A stretch of DNA of 64,000 bases from Flavobacteriales bacterium UBA7468 (GTDB taxonomy: Bacteria; Bacteroidota; Bacteroidia; Flavobacteriales_D; Crocinitomicaceae), in NCBI GenBank assembly GCA_002478565.1, contig DLPC01000025.1:19929-83928 (forward strand), given 5' to 3'. Numbering within the stretch: the first letter of the stretch is position 1; each line of letters starts with the position of its first letter. The translations under genes were made by a program, and so were the position numbers. Below the pieces are notes generated by a model that was not told where the DNA came from, searched no databases, and saw only the letters and a list, made by a program, of their open reading frames with translations. Below are positions 60,508-64,000 of the stretch, one piece after another.

Positions 60508-61149
60508 ATGAGACATATTTCAAAACTGGCAGAGCCAAATGTCTTATCAATTAGTAAGACTTATTGGTTAGCAGATTATAAAGCTGATAAAACAAACGGC
60601 ACAAAAAAATACCGTTATCGACATACTGATATTAAAGGTCAATTGAAAACAGAGACAGGATTTAAATGCATATACTGCGAGAGTAAAATTGGACACAATA
60701 CTCCGGGTGATGTTGAACATATAGTTCCATCAAGTAAAAATGAAGACCTACACTTCGAATGGGAGAACTTAACAATTGCATGCACAGAATGTAATCGGAG
60801 AAAAAATGACTACTATGTTAATGGCGAAGAATTCTTGAACCCATACACGGACAATGATTTAGAAGATTTAGTCGAACACTTTGGACCAATTGTGAATTGG
60901 CGAAATGGACATGTTCGTGCTGAAATAACATTAAAAATATTAGAACTTAACAATCCAACTCGTATTCAATTAATCCTTAGAAAAATTGAAAAAATTGAAG
61001 ACACAAATACGCTTATCGAACGATATATTGCAGAACAGAATCCGACACTTAAGCAAATTCACAGACTACAACTTGAACAAATGACTTTGGTAAACGCAGA
61101 ATTTTCTGGAATGGTAAAAAGTCTCATTACTCAAAAAGGTGTGTTGTGA
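60508..61149 (+). CDS. ptuB: Septu defence HNH nuclease PtuB-like
   Basis: A 213-residue protein with a complete HNH endonuclease module at about 52-100: zinc pair Cys54-Ile-Tyr-Cys57 (FKCIYCESK), Glu70-His71 in DVEHIVPSS, Asn87 in EWENLTIAC, and Cys92-Thr-Glu-Cys95-Asn96-Arg-Arg-Lys99. His71 would be the general base and Asn87 the metal-side residue. The N-terminal SKTYWLADYK and the C-terminal helices are of the PtuB/TIGR02646-like type. In Septu the complex with PtuA cuts nucleic acid on phage infection. Confidence 0.85.
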   Translation: MRHISKLAEPNVLSISKTYWLADYKADKTNGTKKYRYRHTDIKGQLKTETGFKCIYCESKIGHNTPGDVEHIVPSSKNEDLHFEWENLTIACTECNRRKNDYYVNGEEFLNPYTDNDLEDLVEHFGPIVNWRNGHVRAEITLKILELNNPTRIQLILRKIEKIEDTNTLIERYIAEQNPTLKQIHRLQLEQMTLVNAEFSGMVKSLITQKGVL

Positions 61150-61161
61150 CAAAACCACTGT

Positions 61162-61244
61162 GCCTAACACTGGTTTTGCGTCAGACGGAATGAAACGCAA
61201 ACTTGGAATTGTGCTCCGAAATCCTCCACGGCACCAAGTGCCTA
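61162..61244 (+). repeat. attC-like hairpin element behind the Septu unit
   Basis: It opens with GCCTAAC (61162-61168), fitting the inverse core RYYYAAC. CACTGGT (61168-61174) pairs with ACCAAGTG (61233-61240) leaving one bulged A, as in attC stems. An inner stem TTTGCGT (61175-61181) / ACGCAAA (61195-61201) follows, and GTGCTCCG (61211-61218) is identical to the octamer in the element at 58388. No clear GTTRRRY is seen at the 3' end, so the site may be degenerate. Confidence 0.5.
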
Positions 61245-61299
61245 AACGTAAGTAGCAAGACGACAGACAAAATCAAATTATTCAAAATATCGCAACTCG

Positions 61300-61932
61300 A
61301 TGACAGACGAAAAAAAGAATGAATTAAAAATGTTGGTACAAACATTGACTTCCGAACCTATAGGAGATCAAAACCCACAAGGATTCTGCTTTTCAACCAG
61401 TTTTGCACTCTCAATTTATCTTGATGCATTCGGATTTCAGAACTCTATTGCGGAAGGTGAATTCAATTGTTCACATTATTGGTTAAATCTTAATGGATAT
61501 GATAATATTATTATTGATGCAACAATTAGACAATTCGATTTTAGACAAGATCCAATCTACATTGGCAAAATAGATGAAAATGAAATAACTAAGCAATACA
61601 AAATCACATGCAGCAGTTTCAACGATTGGGTGCAATTATACCAAATTTGGTGCAATCCAAAGTATAACACGCTTGGTGAACGGAGGCCGACAGATTTTTA
61701 CCAAAAGCTTTTACTGCACAATTTGGCAACTGCCTCAATTCTCAATTATGAGATACAAAATTTAGACTCTGACACGAAATTAAGGACAACCAAAACGTAT
61801 TTATATAAACTCTATTTTCAACCAATTATACAAATGGTGAAATTAAGTTTGTGTTCAGAAAACGAAATAATATCTTTAGTCAAATCCAAAGTTGGTGACA
61901 AGTTTGATCTCTTACTTTCAAAAGTAGTTTGA
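61300..61932 (+). CDS. Unknown protein with possible Cys-His-Asp catalytic triad
   Basis: A 210-residue soluble protein without a family I can name. The first half has Cys30 in PQGFCFSTSFALSIYL at the start of a helix, His59 in FNCSHYWLNLNGY and Asp73 in IIIDATIRQF. That order, with a helix-borne Cys and following beta strands, is the pattern of papain-like and transglutaminase-like cysteine enzymes. The second half (about 95-210) is helical. It lies behind the Septu pair with its own leader (CAAGACGACAGACAAA, 61256-61271). It could be an accessory effector, a regulator or an unrelated cargo gene. Confidence 0.55.
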   Translation: MTDEKKNELKMLVQTLTSEPIGDQNPQGFCFSTSFALSIYLDAFGFQNSIAEGEFNCSHYWLNLNGYDNIIIDATIRQFDFRQDPIYIGKIDENEITKQYKITCSSFNDWVQLYQIWCNPKYNTLGERRPTDFYQKLLLHNLATASILNYEIQNLDSDTKLRTTKTYLYKLYFQPIIQMVKLSLCSENEIISLVKSKVGDKFDLLLSKVV

Positions 61933-62039
61933 CGATTCTTTGAATTATTCAATCCGCTGTCAACAAGGTTTTTCCTTTATGTATGGTAGCAAGCTAAAAT
62001 TTAAATAAGTTGTTCCAATTTGGCTAAAGATGTAGACCT

Positions 62040-62082
62040 AAGGTTTATCACTTGAAGCAATTCCAAATCTATTCTAAACCTT
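62040..62082. repeat. Inverted repeat behind the 61300 gene
   Basis: AAGGTTTA (62040-62047) and TAAACCTT (62075-62082) are perfect 8-bp inverted copies 27 bases apart, in the 208-base gap between the convergent gene at 61300 and the RloB-like gene. There is no T-run, so it is a weak terminator candidate; it could also mark a cassette end. Nothing else was recognised in this gap. Confidence 0.4.
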
Positions 62083-62140
62083 TTCCTCGACCCCACCAAA
62101 TTGATGGTTGAAATTGTAAACAGATTAATTTCAATCCTAT

Positions 62141-62752
62141 CTACCTAATCGAATTACCCCCCAAAAACTCCACCAACTCATAAACTGTAGTCACGCTCTG
62201 ATCGAATGCGAGTTCGGGTTGTGGGAATTTGGTATGGGCTTTTTTGGCATTTGCGATGCCGGTTTCTTTGAGTTTGTTGAGTTGGAGCCACATGCGTTCG
62301 CCTTGGGTTTGGCCTTTTTCTCTTTGTTTGTAGTCGGGTAGGTGCTTTTTGAGTTTCTTTTCGTAGTCCTTGCGCTGTATGGGGGCAGCAATTTCTGTGA
62401 AATGAAAAAGCCACCAGATCTCGAAGGCTTGGCAGCTATATGCGACTTTCAAGCCGTTTGCTGTGGCTAAGGATATGGCTTTTAGGAAGTCATTTTTTGG
62501 GGTGGCGTCTTGGTCAAATACGACCCAGTATTCGTCATATGGTTTTTTGAGCTGTTTCTTCTGAACGATGGCCTCTTCGACAATGCGAAGGGCGTTTCCG
62601 CCTGGAATGGTTTTGCAACGCACCTTGAACTTTTTAAAATAGCCTTCTTCGGTTTGGCCTTCGGTAAAAATCATAAAAGTTTGACGCAGATTGTGGGGCT
62701 GCACAACCTGACGCGCTTTCATCGGGCTTTTATGAATCAGTTTACGAGGCAT
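62141..62752 (-). CDS. RloB-like protein (Toprim-type nuclease candidate)
   Basis: A 203-residue protein with the RloB family pattern: IFTEGQTEEGYFKKF with Glu31, WVVFDQDATPKNDF with Asp80 and Asp82, and SCQAFEIWWLFHFTE in place of the common S-x-P-x-F-E-x-W-L-L-L-H-F. The E...DxD order is that of a Toprim-like metal site, as in OLD and AriB-type effectors. The gene follows the AAA15-type ATPase gene with 3 bases between, so they form a pair. RloB was first described as a restriction-linked ORF; a defence role is likely but unproven. Confidence 0.8.
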   Translation of the reverse strand: MPRKLIHKSPMKARQVVQPHNLRQTFMIFTEGQTEEGYFKKFKVRCKTIPGGNALRIVEEAIVQKKQLKKPYDEYWVVFDQDATPKNDFLKAISLATANGLKVAYSCQAFEIWWLFHFTEIAAPIQRKDYEKKLKKHLPDYKQREKGQTQGERMWLQLNKLKETGIANAKKAHTKFPQPELAFDQSVTTVYELVEFLGGNSIR

Positions 62753-62755
62753 GTA

Positions 62756-64000
62756 TCAACGATTTAAACGGTTGTCAAAATCGCCTAGGAATGGCAGGGC
62801 ACCATATTTACCCTTCAGGTAATTTTGTTCAATGTTCTCGTCATTTCTGGTGGACTTGCCATCTTTTTTAAAATCAGCCAAGGAGTAAAGATTGGAGGCT
62901 CCGAATGCGTCTTTTTCGACAAAAAATATTTGATCCCTTCTGAAAATTTTAGCGTCCAGTAAGTTTGTGTTGTGGGAGGTAAAGATCAATTGGGCATGGT
63001 TCGGATTCATTTCTTTGTTGTGAAATAGAAGTACCAAACGCTCGGTTAGTTCTGGGTGCAGCTTGGTGTCTAACTCATCAATAACCAACACACTACCATT
63101 CTCCAATACATCTAAAATTGGCCCTGCGATATGGGCAAACTTTTGAGTGCCTTCTGATTCAAATAAACCGAAGTGGAATTCCTTCAACTCTGGAATCCCT
63201 TTTGAATTCATTACAAACCTTTTTGACATCAAGTCATCAACGGTACTGGGCTCAAGCTCCACTGAAGAACTGTCGCCAACAGTGAGTTTGATATTTTGAC
63301 CTTGAAAAGAATTAACGGAGATATCCTCAATACCAAAATCGGCAAACTTGATGAGTTCCACCACCTTCTCGCTAAATGCGCTACTCTCCTTCATTCGTTT
63401 GACGGTGTAGGCTTTATAGGATCGGTCTTCAATACCAGAAATAATATTGAAATGATGGACCCACTCCAAAAACCCTGCGCAGGCAGCATCATTAAATTGT
63501 GCGCCAATAGTAACAAGGAATGCTTTGGAATGAACCATCTTTTTAGATGTCAATTCGTGCAAAATTTTATGTTTTGCAGGTATAGTAAACGCTTGTTTTT
63601 TGCGATAAAAAACCTCCGACTCGCGCTTCTCTTTGACATATAGCCATTCTTCCTCAACACCAGTATTAACGACACTAAATCCGTATCGATAGTTTTTACC
63701 TTTCCAAAAACAGTCTATTTCAAATTGTGCCGGCATCTTAGCTTTCTCTGCATCAAGTTGAAAATTCGGCACAGCAAACTCCAAACTATCCAGGTTCTGA
63801 TTCCCGGTAATAATGAAATTCCTAAAATGCAAAAAAGCCTTAATCAAATTACTTTTACCACTGGCATTGGCACCATACAACACCGCAGATGTAAGTGTCT
63901 TCACATCCTTCGCATTTTCCACATAGTTCTGACTATCATCAAACAAGCGCTCTTTTTTAGCAGAAGCTTTCAAAGAAAACTCTTGTGGCTCTTTGAAGGA
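62756..64000 (-). CDS. AAA15-type ATPase (RloA-like), N-terminus cut by window edge
   Basis: 414 residues are in the window and the frame is open to the last base. The visible beginning SFKEPQEFSLKASAKKE is the usual stretch close behind the start of such proteins (typically NFxSFKEP), so only about ten residues are missing; a TTG at 63973 is not the true start. Walker A is LYGANASGKSNLIKAF, Walker B is SVLVIDELDTKLHPELTERL, and LIFTSHNTNLLD is the switch region. The ATPase domain is interrupted by a helical and beta insert. With the RloB-like protein it forms an ATPase-Toprim pair like AriA-AriB (PARIS) or a split OLD system. Confidence 0.85.
   Translation of the reverse strand, partial: SFKEPQEFSLKASAKKERLFDDSQNYVENAKDVKTLTSAVLYGANASGKSNLIKAFLHFRNFIITGNQNLDSLEFAVPNFQLDAEKAKMPAQFEIDCFWKGKNYRYGFSVVNTGVEEEWLYVKEKRESEVFYRKKQAFTIPAKHKILHELTSKKMVHSKAFLVTIGAQFNDAACAGFLEWVHHFNIISGIEDRSYKAYTVKRMKESSAFSEKVVELIKFADFGIEDISVNSFQGQNIKLTVGDSSSVELEPSTVDDLMSKRFVMNSKGIPELKEFHFGLFESEGTQKFAHIAGPILDVLENGSVLVIDELDTKLHPELTERLVLLFHNKEMNPNHAQLIFTSHNTNLLDAKIFRRDQIFFVEKDAFGASNLYSLADFKKDGKSTRNDENIEQNYLKGKYGALPFLGDFDNRLNR

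Noticed and set aside
62141..62414. Several overlapping minus-strand frames rich in Lys, Pro and Thr
   Set aside because: Alternative frames of the RloB-like gene.

Overview
The window comes from a chromosome of the Bacteroidota, most likely a Flavobacteriales or Crocinitomicaceae-type marine or freshwater bacterium. Evidence: three secreted proteins end in type IX secretion sorting domains (genes at 4872, 30571, 44166); the promoter -7 motif TANNTTTG stands before many genes; Shine-Dalgarno sequences are largely absent; the F1Fo operon runs atpB-E-F-H-A-G without atpD/atpC; and family choices such as the split transketolase, S46 peptidase, DUF4783 and MbnP/MbnH are typical of the phylum. No rRNA, tRNA, CRISPR array, transposase or integrase gene was recognised.

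Layout. 1-4.8 kb (minus): envelope and RNA genes in one tight run: LRR protein, GH25 lysozyme, membrane protein, rnpA, S41 C-terminal protease and the start of an O-antigen ligase. 4.9-8.2 kb: secreted T9SS cargo, ribF, queA. 8.3-12.7 kb (minus): a polysaccharide O-acylation unit of one MBOAT acyltransferase and two SGNH hydrolases. 12.7-20.9 kb: DUF255 thioredoxin-fold protein, split transketolase with a vWA gene between its halves, hutU, an alkaline-phosphatase-superfamily enzyme. 21.1-24.9 kb: sufA-like, sufB, sufC, sufD. 24.9-29.9 kb (minus): atpBEFHAG. 30.0-35.3 kb: hemJ and hemA-hemC-hemD, with mce and a HAD hydrolase between. 35.3-43.3 kb: GNAT-like protein, a degenerate helicase-like protein, MazG-like pyrophosphohydrolase, aldehyde dehydrogenase, an 8-bp tandem repeat, GH16 glucanase, outer-membrane-like protein, oligopeptidase B. 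43.4-54.7 kb: methyltransferase, the MbnP-MbnH pair, aspS, DUF3050, cysS, DUF4783, a membrane glycosyltransferase and an S46 dipeptidyl-peptidase probably of DPP11 type.

From about 54.8 kb to the end the content changes to AT-rich accessory DNA that looks like a defence island: (a) a predicted PD-(D/E)xK nuclease with a HerA-type ATPase; (b) an HTH excisionase-like protein; (c) a PtuA ATPase plus PtuB HNH nuclease pair, matching the Septu defence system; (d) an unknown protein with a possible Cys-His-Asp triad; (e) on the minus strand, an AAA15-type ATPase with an RloB-like Toprim partner, similar in logic to PARIS or OLD systems.

The most interesting signal is how these modules are packaged. 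The nuclease-HerA and Septu units each begin just after a core-like heptamer (GTTATAG; GTTAGGC), share a leader resembling AAGACAGACAAA, and end in a related hairpin element. That element opens with the complementary heptamer (ATATAAC; GCCTAAC) and carries an identical GTGCTCCG octamer. This is the layout of integron-type gene cassettes without a visible integrase. The nuclease-HerA unit is also bracketed by a direct repeat of about 34 bp.
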